From: UBA6522 sp965204155
Lineage (GTDB): Bacteria > Pseudomonadota > Gammaproteobacteria > Steroidobacterales > Rariloculaceae
Assembly (NCBI GenBank): GCA_965204155.1
Contig: OZ241971.1
Coordinates: 2,666,001 to 2,730,000, forward strand
Reading direction: 5' to 3'
Length of the DNA: 64,000 bases
Below, in pieces: positions 17,980 to 25,597 of the stretch. Numbering within the stretch: the stretch's first letter is position 1; each line of letters starts with the position of its first letter. The notes beneath the pieces were generated by a model, which saw nothing but the letters and a program-made list of their open reading frames with translations, was not told the origin of the DNA and searched no databases. Made by a program: the position numbers and the translations under genes.

Positions 17980-17989
17980 ATGTATACAT
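17980..17989. promoter_or_regulatory. Palindromic candidate operator of the RHH/PIN pair
   Basis: ATGTATACAT is a perfect 10-base palindrome in a short AT-rich stretch 56 bases before the antitoxin start, overlapping TATACATTATAAG, which could hold a -10 element. Ribbon-helix-helix antitoxins usually repress their own operon through such sites. Binding is inferred from position. Confidence 0.4.
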
Positions 17990-18045
17990 TATAAGACTAT
18001 TGATGTAATATTGATGCACCGACCCGTCAGGTTCAGGAGGCTGAG

Positions 18046-18279
18046 ATGCACCGCACGCAGATTTTGCTAAAGCAGGAACAATACCAGCGCCTGCATGCCG
18101 AGGCGCGCAGCAAGGGGATCAGTCTTTCGGCCCTGATCCGACATCTTGTGGACGACCATTTCGTGAGCGCCGGCAGCCCCGCACAGGATCCGCTGGATGC
18201 ACTTGCAGGCATCGGTTCGGGCACCGGAGAACCGGTCGGCCGGGAGCACAACCGACATCTCTACGGAGCGCGGGATTGA
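18046..18279 (+). CDS. Ribbon-helix-helix antitoxin (CopG-like)
   Basis: In this 77-residue protein the N-terminal third (RTQILLKQEQYQRLHAEARS) forms the beta-strand/helix start of a ribbon-helix-helix fold, followed by GISLSALIRHLVDDHF for the second helix. The C-terminal tail is unstructured and would wrap the toxin. GGAGG at 18036-18040 (in GTTCAGGAGGCTGAG) precedes the ATG. Its stop overlaps the start of the PIN gene by four bases, the usual arrangement of VapBC-type operons. Confidence 0.8.
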   Translation: MHRTQILLKQEQYQRLHAEARSKGISLSALIRHLVDDHFVSAGSPAQDPLDALAGIGSGTGEPVGREHNRHLYGARD

Positions 18280-18674
18280 ACCGGATTCTGGTCGACACCG
18301 GGGCTTGGTACGCGCTCGCCGATCGCCGTGACCCCGATCACGGCCCGGTGCTGGAAGCCTTTCGGGATCACCGCCGATCCTTGCTGACCACCAACTATAT
18401 CCTGGACGAGACCGTGACCTTGATCCGCTTTCGACTCGGTTGGCACGTGGCACATCGATTCGGAGAGGAACTGCGCTCCGGGGCGCTTGCTGCCGTCCAG
18501 CGGGTATCGCCCCGCGACGAGGAGGCAGCCTGGGCAATCTTCTCAATATACGCCGACAAGTCGTTCAGTTTTACCGATTGCACCAGCTTCGCGCTCTGCG
18601 AGCGGCTGAAGATAAGCTCCTGCCTGGCCATCGACAACGACTTTCGGGCGTACGGCCTGCACTGCGTCCCCTGA
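18276..18674 (+). CDS. PIN-domain toxin (VapC-like ribonuclease)
   Basis: In this 132-residue protein the acidic residues of the PIN active site are visible: D7 in LVDTGAWYAL, E45 in YILDETVT, D101 in SFTDCTSF and D120 or D122 in AIDNDF. VapC-type toxins cleave specific RNAs with Mg2+ and are held inactive by the antitoxin. The gene starts with TTG at 18276, overlapping the antitoxin stop as TTGA, so translation is coupled. It is full length for the family. Confidence 0.85.
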   Translation: MNRILVDTGAWYALADRRDPDHGPVLEAFRDHRRSLLTTNYILDETVTLIRFRLGWHVAHRFGEELRSGALAAVQRVSPRDEEAAWAIFSIYADKSFSFTDCTSFALCERLKISSCLAIDNDFRAYGLHCVP

Positions 18675-18892
18675 TCGATCCCCACGACGCCGCGATTTGC
18701 AGCGTCACTTTCGCACGGTCCGTGGCAAGACTTGCTTGTCAAGCCTCAAAGACTGCGGGCTTGAGCCGCAACCGCGCGTTGGTCGACGTTGCCACGCAGG
18801 CGCTCAGCCATCGGCGGCAAACAGCCTGTAATAATGCAGGCGACAAGTTGGGTTAGAATAGTGTGCCAATCGAGTGCCTACAGGAGCCGAGA

Positions 18893-19195
18893 ATGTGGGA
18901 AACCATCGGATGGGTCGTGCTGGTGTTCCTCGCCGGCGTTGGGGCCTTCACGCTCTCGGGGCAATTCTACAGGACCGTTACCAAACAAAAGCGGGCCAGC
19001 ACGACGCACGAGCAGGCCAGCTTGATTCTGAAACTGCGCGAACTCCCCGCGTCGAAGCAGGCAATGTCGGAAATGATCGACGCGCTGCTGGCCGAACGGC
19101 TGGCCGAGAAGGACATCGATGTCACCCCCGCCATGCGTCGGGAAATCCGGCGCGATGTCGTCGACGAATTGGCTCGCGCGAACGTATTGCGCTAG
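18893..19195 (+). CDS. Hypothetical small membrane protein
   Basis: This protein of about 100 residues has one N-terminal transmembrane segment (IGWVVLVFLAGVGAFTL) and a charged helical cytosolic tail. CAGGAG at 18881-18886 lies shortly before the ATG at 18893; the longer frame from 18863 lacks this. No family is recognised, and no neighbour suggests a role. Confidence 0.55.
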   Translation: MWETIGWVVLVFLAGVGAFTLSGQFYRTVTKQKRASTTHEQASLILKLRELPASKQAMSEMIDALLAERLAEKDIDVTPAMRREIRRDVVDELARANVLR

Positions 19196-19566
19196 TCCGG
19201 GCCGATCATTCAATCCACGCGCGACGGCTTGCGCATGTTCGCCAAGGCAGTCGACGGGCGCAAGGTTTAGCGAACCGCAAGGGCGCATCGCGGCCATCGG
19301 GATCGGGGCGGGGGAGTTATACTCCGCGTCGATCTTGGCTGGCCTGTCGCCTGCAACCCGACCCTCGCCAGACCGCTCAAACGCAGCCCATACTGTCAAT
19401 CGGCGTCCAAAATTGACCCAATTCTTTGACCTGATAATTCGGGACTAGAAAATCGTAGAGCCGCCCTATCGAAGCAACAGGGCGCGCGGTTCAAACTCAT
19501 GTTTCTAGTGTGCACTTCTTGGGTCTATCACTTAGCTTCTTGACCTTCTTCGTCTGGTTGCCCGTT
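19196..19566. other. Intergenic region with a possible IS21-type end remnant
   Basis: About 370 bases without a gene. At 19393-19419 the sequence GGCGTCCAAAATTGACCC, preceded by TGTCAATC, resembles the terminal transposase-binding repeats of some IS21-family elements. No transposase lies next to it, so at most it is a solitary end. Confidence 0.3.
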
Positions 19567-20454
19567 CTACTTTTGTTTGTTTTCCTCCGCTTTGTCCAAA
19601 TTTTCAGATATTGATTCTGCAGCAGATCTCAGGCGCAACAATATTGTCTCGGATGCAAAGCCAGAAAAGAATCCGAGCAATGCTCCAGACATTGGCAGTT
19701 GAGGATCAATAACCGCAAATGCAGTAAACGCCAATAGTGGAGCCGAGAAAAGCTGCATTATCTGAAACACGATTAATTCGCGTGCGCGTATGGGCGAGAT
19801 TAATTCATTGTCCTCTATTACCCTATTATCTCCAACAACACGTCTCTGATACTCAGGAACTCGACGAATCATATTAATCGCTCCACCCATAAGGGCAAGT
19901 ACTACGACGTAAAGAGGAACAATTAACCCCCCATGCAATACAAAGACGTTCGATGACTCATCCAAGCCTGTTTGTTCCTCCATTTCCGTTACGCTACTTC
20001 CAATATACACATACCATTGGGGATGGACTTCTTCACTATTGACGTACTCAGGCTTGTAAGCTACAACAATGCCGGCCGATATCTGATCATCAGAGTTCGT
20101 GCTTAGATCACTTATGGGTACAAAGAATGGAGCCGAAGCAAAACAAAGAGACGCCAACATAATGATATAACCATAAATGAAGACGGCGCGTAACTTAAAT
20201 TGCATTTTCCGGTTTGACTGGCTGGATTTGCTATTCAATTCATCTGGCAAATTACGCGCAAACACAAAAATGAAATGTGCTGCAACTAGAACAAGGACAA
20301 TTGAAAATACTCCCTTCACCACGCCAACGCTTGGCAACTGCACATTTGAATCACCGCTTAGGACACGAAACAGCGTAGCTGCCGCTAGTGCTGTCACGAC
20401 GGAAAACCCGATTCCATCCAATACATTGTGAATTTTTTTCGACCTATTGCTCAT
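19567..20454 (-). CDS. Hypothetical multi-pass membrane protein
   Basis: This 295-residue protein has about five hydrophobic segments (near residues 15-33, 45-66, 92-112, 174-196 and 228-265). A soluble loop of about 60 residues lies between the third and fourth. No known domain is recognised. The gene is clearly richer in A and T than its surroundings, which suggests recent transfer. Downstream on the same strand is the gene-poor stretch at 19.2-19.6 kb. Confidence 0.6.
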   Translation of the reverse strand: MSNRSKKIHNVLDGIGFSVVTALAAATLFRVLSGDSNVQLPSVGVVKGVFSIVLVLVAAHFIFVFARNLPDELNSKSSQSNRKMQFKLRAVFIYGYIIMLASLCFASAPFFVPISDLSTNSDDQISAGIVVAYKPEYVNSEEVHPQWYVYIGSSVTEMEEQTGLDESSNVFVLHGGLIVPLYVVVLALMGGAINMIRRVPEYQRRVVGDNRVIEDNELISPIRARELIVFQIMQLFSAPLLAFTAFAVIDPQLPMSGALLGFFSGFASETILLRLRSAAESISENLDKAEENKQK

Positions 20455-21065
20455 AAACCTTACCTTTACCCGTTTGCGATCTCGACCGAGTGACCCATTA
20501 GCTGTACCCAGCGGTAGGCGAGCAGGAATTAGTTCGGAGCCAAGGCTTTCCCCGCGACCGGTAAACGCTCGCCTGCGTAGGCGTCGAGGTCGGGACCGCC
20601 CGGCACCGTTAGGAACTCATCGAGTGTGCTACTCACAGCCACAACTCAGGCTGAAAATTTCAGGTCAATCGCCAACCACGTTGCTTGTTCGATCCGAGCT
20701 TGGAAGCGAATCCACATCGTTGGGCAGCATGGCAGCATAATTCAATGCAAAGGGTACCAGAAGGCGGTAACTTATGCGACTAGCACACAATTGGCACATT
20801 GGGTGCTGGTGCGTGGGTACACCGAGGAATCTGGGAATATGAACTTGAGATCGTCGAAACGCTAGATTCGACAATGCCGCCAACAGACGAATAAGATCGC
20901 CAAAGAATCTGCAACGCTGGCGATGTCTGCGAATTCAATATTCCACTGTCTGGCTCCGCCAACTTGAAACCGAGCCCGGATAGAAGTGGTCTGAGGTGGT
21001 CCTGGTTTGTTGGACAGTTTGAGGGCAGGAATAAGGTGCACACCGATTGAATGAAAAGCAGGTGT
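20455..21065. other. Gene-poor region bordering the insertion-sequence nest
   Basis: About 600 bases. Overlapping short frames on both strands show no recognisable protein. The right edge at about 21066 is the truncation point of the IS1634-type transposase: the reading frame is family-like up to KRRFGY and unrelated after it. Confidence 0.4.
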
Positions 21066-21290
21066 AACCGAACCGGCGCTTGTCCGAAAACGTCGGATCG
21101 CTCTCAAAATAAGTGGAGGTCAGGTCGTACAGCAGCACATCGAAACCCGCCTCGAACAACGTCACCCAGCGGTTGCGTATTCTGAGGCAAAGTTGCCACC
21201 CGTTCCAGGGCAAAGTTGCCACCCCGAGGAGCGCCGCCGCGGATGACGGCCCGAGTACGCTGCCTGTTTTCCACACGAGGAGGCAGGCAG

Positions 21291-21839
21291 ATGCCAAGGA
21301 AGAGGTCATCCATGCGAAAGATCAGAGACGTTTTGCGTCAGAAGTGGGCACTGGGGCTGAGCATGCGGCGGATCGCCCGCAGTGTCGGGCTGAGCCGTCC
21401 GTCGGTGGCGAACTATCTTCGCCGGGCCAGGGCCTGCGGGTTGTCGTGGCCGTTGCCGGCGGAGATGGACGACGCGGAGCTGGAGCGGCGTTTGTTCCCG
21501 CCGTTGCCGCCGTCGAGCGTGGCGCGTCCGCAGCCCGACTGGGTGGAGGTGCACCGGGAACTGAAGGGCAAGAGCGTGACGCTGGAGCTGTTGTGGGACG
21601 AGTACAAGGCGGCGCATCCGGACGGTTATCAGTACAGCACGTTTTGCCAGCATTACCGGCGCTGGCGTGGCCGTCTGGATGTGGTGATGCGCCAGGATCA
21701 TCGCGCCGGAGAGAAGCTGTTCGTGGATTACGCCGGGCAGACCGCCGCGGTGATCGACCGCCACACCGGGGAGGTGAAGGAGGCGCAGGTCTTCGTCGCG
21801 GTGATGGGCGCGTCCAACTACACCTATTGTCAATGCTGA
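21291..21839 (+). pseudogene. istA: istA fragment of IS21 element A
   Basis: The N-terminal helix-turn-helix region (RDVLRQKWALGLSMRRIARS, SRPSVANYLRRA) and the first DDE-region block (KLFVDYAGQTAAVIDR ... VFVAVMGASNYTY) of IstA are present. GAGGAGG precedes the ATG at 21291. After NYTY the frame meets the end of a second IS21-type element at 21828 and stops within three codons. The C-terminal half of the transposase is absent. Confidence 0.8.
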
Positions 21840-22237
21840 AGTAATTTTCCCCAGTTGTGCTGAAGTAAATTTCCCCACCTTCTCTAATTTGGTTGTTTCA
21901 TTTTGATGTTTTCTTCCGAGGCCGGCCGCGGCGTCGTTTGGGTTTGGTCTGTGCCGAGACGGGCGGTAGCCGCAGGCTGTCCGGAACGAGTTTGGCGTGT
22001 TCTCTGAGCCGGTAGCTGTTGCCGGCGATCTCGATCACGATGGCGTGGTGCAGCAATCGATCTAGGAGCGCGGCGGCGACCACGTTGTCGCCGAACACCT
22101 CGCCCCACTCGCCGAAGCCGCGGTTGGACGTCAGGATGACCGCGCCACGCTCGTAGCGGGCGTTGACGAGCTGGAAGAACAGGTTCGCGCCGCCCTTTTG
22201 CACGGGCAGGTACCCGACCTCGTCGAGTTATGTTGAG
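21828..22237 (-). mobile_element. IS21-family element B fragment, inserted into istA of element A
   Basis: The end starts TGTCAATGCTGAAG at 21828. Two copies of GCTGAAGTAA(T/A)(T)TTCCCC follow at 21835 and 21859 (24-base period), a different terminal-repeat type from element A. Its istB lies on the minus strand. The rest of the element is missing beyond the palindromic junction at 22221-22254. Confidence 0.7.
21898..22227 (-). pseudogene. istB: istB fragment of IS21 element B
   Basis: From the Walker B region onward this reads LDEVGYLPVQKGGANLFFQL, SNRGFGEWGEVFGD, ALLDRLLHHAIVIEI and SYRLREHAKL, the C-terminal half of an IstB AAA+ helper ATPase of the LDEVGY subtype. The N-terminal half with Walker A is absent. 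A basic tail (KPKRRRGRPRKKTSK) ends it. Confidence 0.8.
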
Positions 22238-22254
22238 CTCAACATAACTCGACG
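22221..22254. repeat. 34-base perfect palindrome at a rearrangement junction
   Basis: Bases 22221-22237 are the exact reverse complement of 22238-22254, with the centre at GAG|CTC. Both arms end in CGTCGAG/CTCGACG. This lies exactly where the two istB fragments, in opposite orientations, each begin their conserved Leu-Asp (CTCGAC) codons. It marks the fusion point of elements A and B. Confidence 0.85.
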
Positions 22255-22517
22255 ACTGGGGCTTGGCCAAACTCACCGCCCCGCAACGCCGCGAACTGCT
22301 GGACATCCTCGAGGACCGCCACCGGAACCGCTCCACCGTGGTGACCAGCCAGCTCCCCGTGGAGCACTGGCACAAGATGATCGGGGAACCGACCCACGCC
22401 GATGCCATCCTGGACCGGCTCGTACACAACGCCTATCGCATCAACCTGAAGGGAGAATCCATGCGAAAACTCAATGCCACAAAGAACCCAAAACCGTCAT
22501 CCGCCAACGGACTCTAG
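22248..22517 (+). pseudogene. istB: istB fragment of IS21 element A
   Basis: This reads LDDWGLAKLTAPQRRELLDI, ILEDRHRNRSTVVTSQLPVE, HKMIGEPTHADAILDRLVHN, the C-terminal half of an IstB of the LDDWGLA subtype. It is complete to its own stop at 22517, just before the right end repeats of element A. The N-terminal half with Walker A is lost. Confidence 0.8.
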
Positions 22518-23209
22518 CCGCTCCGCGCCGCGGCGCTCCGAGGGGTGGCAACTTTAGCCTGGAACAGGTGGCAACTTTGCGCTGGAACAGGTGGCAGCTT
22601 TACATGGAATACGCAGCGGTCCCGAAGAAACGAGAAAAACGCCCGCTTGTGCGCAACCAGCTTGTCCAGACAGCGGTACAACGTGTCGGCGGGCACCACG
22701 CTCATCGGACTGGCGAGCAAGTCCCGCATGGCGCTGTGCTCGTACCACTGGCGGTGCAACCGTCACTCGCTGCCCGGATCGATCAACCGGTAGCACACCA
22801 GCGTCTTCAACACATCCAGCCAGCGCGTGCCCTGGCGGCTCGGGCGCAGCCGCGGCGCCCAAAACCGATCCAGCTCCAACCGCTCCCACAACGCCAGCGC
22901 CAACCAGCACGCGCCCCATTGGCGCGGTCGGTGCAGGCTCAGATCCTTGACCCGGATCCGAACCACCTCGCAGTTCAGTTCCGGCGCCTCCCGGTCCGCG
23001 GGAAACAGCGCCATCGGCGCCGGGCCCGAGTCCCCGCGCAGCACCTCGATCGACCGGCACCACGCCGCGCGCTGACTGTCGTTGATCTCGCCCAGGTACA
23101 GCACCTGACGCTGAACCACCCGCCCGTCGGGGTTGCGCCGGTTCTCCACCACGCTCCAGTAACGGTGCTCCTTGCCGTCCTTGAAGCGTCTCTTGGCGCG
23201 CACGAACAT

Positions 23210-23506
23210 GGACCCATAGCGTGCCTCAAATGCCGCGCAAATCAAGGGGGTAGGTCGGCACTACAGCCGCCCGGCGGCCACGCGCTCCAATCGAATCAGT
23301 CACTTGGAACGCACGTGACGGCCAAAAACCAGTCAAATCAGGCGAAAACTCGGTCGAGTTGCGGAAGTCGGGCTGGCCGGCTCCATGGATGCCTCCTCCT
23401 TCAGGGGGTTGTTCACACCGCTACCTTGGCACATCGCGATGCCGTTGGGAGGGGGCGTCCACTCCGTCGCTATCCCACAAGCTGTAATCCTCCGACCGTC
23501 CCAAAC
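23210..23506. other. Intergenic region right of the IS1634-type remnant
   Basis: About 300 bases that should include the right end of the IS1634-type element, but no matching inverted repeat can be identified because its left end is deleted. No gene is seen. Confidence 0.35.
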
Positions 23507-24910
23507 TCACGAATCCGAAGACTTCCTAAATCGAAACGTTTTCGGCAATTGTTGGCGCGTGAGGGTAAGCGTCACTAGCACCGTGCGGTGCGGAACGAAA
23601 AAACGCCCGATATCTTCGTGCCTGATACGAATTCCCCCGATGCCGTCATCCCCAAGGGTCGTGAAGCCCACCGGCGACCGGTCGCCAAGTTCTGGAGAAG
23701 CGGTGATGCTCACGCTCAGAAACTCGCCCACGCTATCGATGATGCCGTGCAGCCGTGTACAGTCGATATAAATGCTACGATACGATGCATCGTCGCAATA
23801 TTTGTGTACATTCTTGATCGTTGACGTGTGAATCGTCTCGGCGATGACGCCCCTGTCATCGTCCTTTTCGTAGAACTCTAAGAGATAGTCATCGACACCG
23901 ACCCCGTACTGGTCCTCCACGAGAACGACGGTGTTTTGAAATCCATGCTTGGCTCGGTTCCGTCCCCGTGCCGCCGTGCGCAAGAGTTCATCGTTGCGTT
24001 CCGACAGGCTGTGGCGCCAATCGCCAAATTCGTCGTCCGTTACCGTTAGTGCGCTAACGATGTTGTCGAACAACGCGCGGTCTCGCTTGGATCTCTTGAG
24101 CTGCGCCAAGGAGTTGCGGTGGGAAAGCGTTATCGAGCCGTGATTGTGGCCGTCCATCACGCCGAACGCAGTTGTTCCCGTGGAGTATTCCACCTCATAC
24201 TCTACATCGTGTCCGACATTCCTGTCGCTCGGATTGGCGGGAAACACCGCTTTGACCCGCGCGCACTGCATATTAGCGGTGGAAACCCTTACGGTGCCGT
24301 CCGAGCCATCTTCGTTGGCTATCGCGCGGATTCCTTTGTAGCCGGAGTTTCCAATAAGCACGGTGCACAGTACGTTTCCGGGTCCATACATCGCCCCGCC
24401 GTCTCCGAAGCGGTCGCGCTCGGCCAGCCACCACGTATAAGGGCTCGCAAGTTCGAGTCCCTTGAGAATCTGCGCACCGGTCTCGAAAGGTTCCCCTTCC
24501 GGCCGTTTTGCCACGAAACCCTTCCAAGCGCGAGCAATGAGTGCCCGTCCCTTGTGTGCCAGTGGCGAGCCGAAGTTCGCGGGCGCGAGCATGACGAGAT
24601 GCTTGATGGGAGCGTCGCTGGGCTCGAAGTTCCGTTGCAACCAGTCCCGAATCACCAAGCCGCCAGTACTGTGTACGATGGCGTCGACGCCTCCTGGAGT
24701 CCGGGGTAGCTTGTTTTGGTCCCATGCCGCGTTCATTGCGGTGGCTAGGTCGTCGAAGCGGATCTCGTCTTCCATGCTGAGGTAATCGGCCAACGAAACG
24801 ACCAAGACTTCCGGTTGCTGTAGCTCGTGCCGCAGCAATCTCGCAATCGGTTCGAAACTCTCGGATGTATCGCTCCAGCCGTGCAGTATGACTATCGGTC
24901 GTTCGGGCAT
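23507..24910 (-). CDS. Lipase-like alpha/beta hydrolase with C-terminal extension
   Basis: In this 467-residue protein the N-terminal strand VILHGWSDTS (His-Gly at 10-11) forms the oxyanion region. The nucleophile elbow is VHSTGG with Ser81, a PGAP1/esterase-like variant of GxSxG. GSDGTV and GHNHGSIT could carry the acid and the catalytic His. Residues from about 260 onward form an extra domain that I do not recognise. No signal peptide is seen, so it is probably cytosolic. It lacks the conserved partners of secreted lipases and has no obvious operon. Confidence 0.7.
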   Translation of the reverse strand: MPERPIVILHGWSDTSESFEPIARLLRHELQQPEVLVVSLADYLSMEDEIRFDDLATAMNAAWDQNKLPRTPGGVDAIVHSTGGLVIRDWLQRNFEPSDAPIKHLVMLAPANFGSPLAHKGRALIARAWKGFVAKRPEGEPFETGAQILKGLELASPYTWWLAERDRFGDGGAMYGPGNVLCTVLIGNSGYKGIRAIANEDGSDGTVRVSTANMQCARVKAVFPANPSDRNVGHDVEYEVEYSTGTTAFGVMDGHNHGSITLSHRNSLAQLKRSKRDRALFDNIVSALTVTDDEFGDWRHSLSERNDELLRTAARGRNRAKHGFQNTVVLVEDQYGVGVDDYLLEFYEKDDDRGVIAETIHTSTIKNVHKYCDDASYRSIYIDCTRLHGIIDSVGEFLSVSITASPELGDRSPVGFTTLGDDGIGGIRIRHEDIGRFFVPHRTVLVTLTLTRQQLPKTFRFRKSSDS

Positions 24911-24977
24911 AGGTTCCTCTCTCCTCTCGCTTCACGCTTAAGTTCTCAAATTCGAAAGATCTCCGCTAATCGCACAT

Positions 24978-25379
24978 TTATTCTCCAGGAAACGGTAGGA
25001 ATTGATAACCTTCCATGAGTTCGATGACTCGATCATGCTGTTCGATCCTGACCTGTTGCCCGGCGTACCGGGCGTAATCGTGCCAATATATCCCGTCACG
25101 CGTGTCCCGAATTAGCCAACTGTACCTTATCTGCTCCTCCGCATCTAAGTTTCCGTCAGGCCAGTAGAGCTGCTCGTCTGGCTCATATATAGAGTAGAAC
25201 GACACCGTTCCATCGTCGAATCCGGAATATCCAACTTCACACGTGACGTTGGCTCTCTCTTCATTGCACGATGATACCGCATCGCGTTCAGCATCCTCAC
25301 GCGAGTTCAATCCGCACACTCCAGCTACAGAATGTGCGGGCCAGTTGTACACGGACGGATTGTCCTTGCTGGACTCCAC
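24978..25379 (-). CDS. Hypothetical protein, weak DUF4189-like resemblance
   Basis: This frame of about 133 codons starts with GTG at 25379. The region GLNSREDAERDAVSSCNEER followed by TCEVGYSG resembles the repeat-like core of DUF4189 (Ala/Glu helix, Cys, then C-x-V). Upstream codons up to a TAG near 25433 remain open but offer no ATG or good ribosome-binding site. It may therefore be a truncated secreted protein that has lost its signal peptide. Confidence 0.35.
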   Translation of the reverse strand: MESSKDNPSVYNWPAHSVAGVCGLNSREDAERDAVSSCNEERANVTCEVGYSGFDDGTVSFYSIYEPDEQLYWPDGNLDAEEQIRYSWLIRDTRDGIYWHDYARYAGQQVRIEQHDRVIELMEGYQFLPFPGE

Positions 25380-25597
25380 AAGCTCGGACAGGTTCAGAAT
25401 TCCGCCTTCGAAACCAATGGCTGTCGCGTACTATCCGGGCGACTCGCGCGGCCAGTCCGCATTCGCCGGTCTCCTCGTGACATTGTTGATATTGACCGCG
25501 TCGACGCGCGCTTGACTCCTATACAGATAAAACGCAAGTAGACAGGAACTACCATATTAGTAGTCAAGACAAGCGCGCCCAGGCAGGAATCGCGGCC

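Larger units (their letters stand above)
21174..22615 (+). mobile_element. IS21-family element A, decayed, inside the IS1634-type transposase
   Basis: The ends can be read exactly: TGCGTATTC at 21174 and GAATACGCA ending at 22615, flanked by a 5-base target duplication GCGGT (21169-21173 and 22616-22620). Removing the element restores RDRWVTLF in the host transposase. Inside each end are repeats of CAAAGTTGCCACC spaced 23 bases apart: two at the left (21188, 21211) and three inverted at the right (22544, 22567, 22590). These are typical multiple terminal transposase sites of IS21. At 1442 bases it is shorter than an intact element and carries only parts of istA and istB. Confidence 0.85.
21066..23209 (-). 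pseudogene. IS1634-type (IS4 superfamily) transposase, interrupted and truncated
   Basis: Reading from ATG 23209, the N-terminal part is typical: MFVRAKRRFKDGKEHRYWSV, then RQVLYLGEINDSQRA. A TGA at 22765-22763 replaces the expected Trp codon (PGSE-stop-RLHRQWYEHSAM), and the same frame continues to FSFLRDR. There an IS21-type element is inserted (21174-22615); beyond it the frame resumes with RWVTLFEAGFDVLLYDLTST, including the catalytic-region motif YDLT. It stops resembling the family after KRRFGY near 21066, so the C-terminal half is lost. It carries three independent lesions and is certainly inactive. Confidence 0.85.

Noticed and set aside
19393..19419. Complete IS21-type element
   Set aside because: Only a short end-like sequence is present; there is no istA, istB or opposite end around it.
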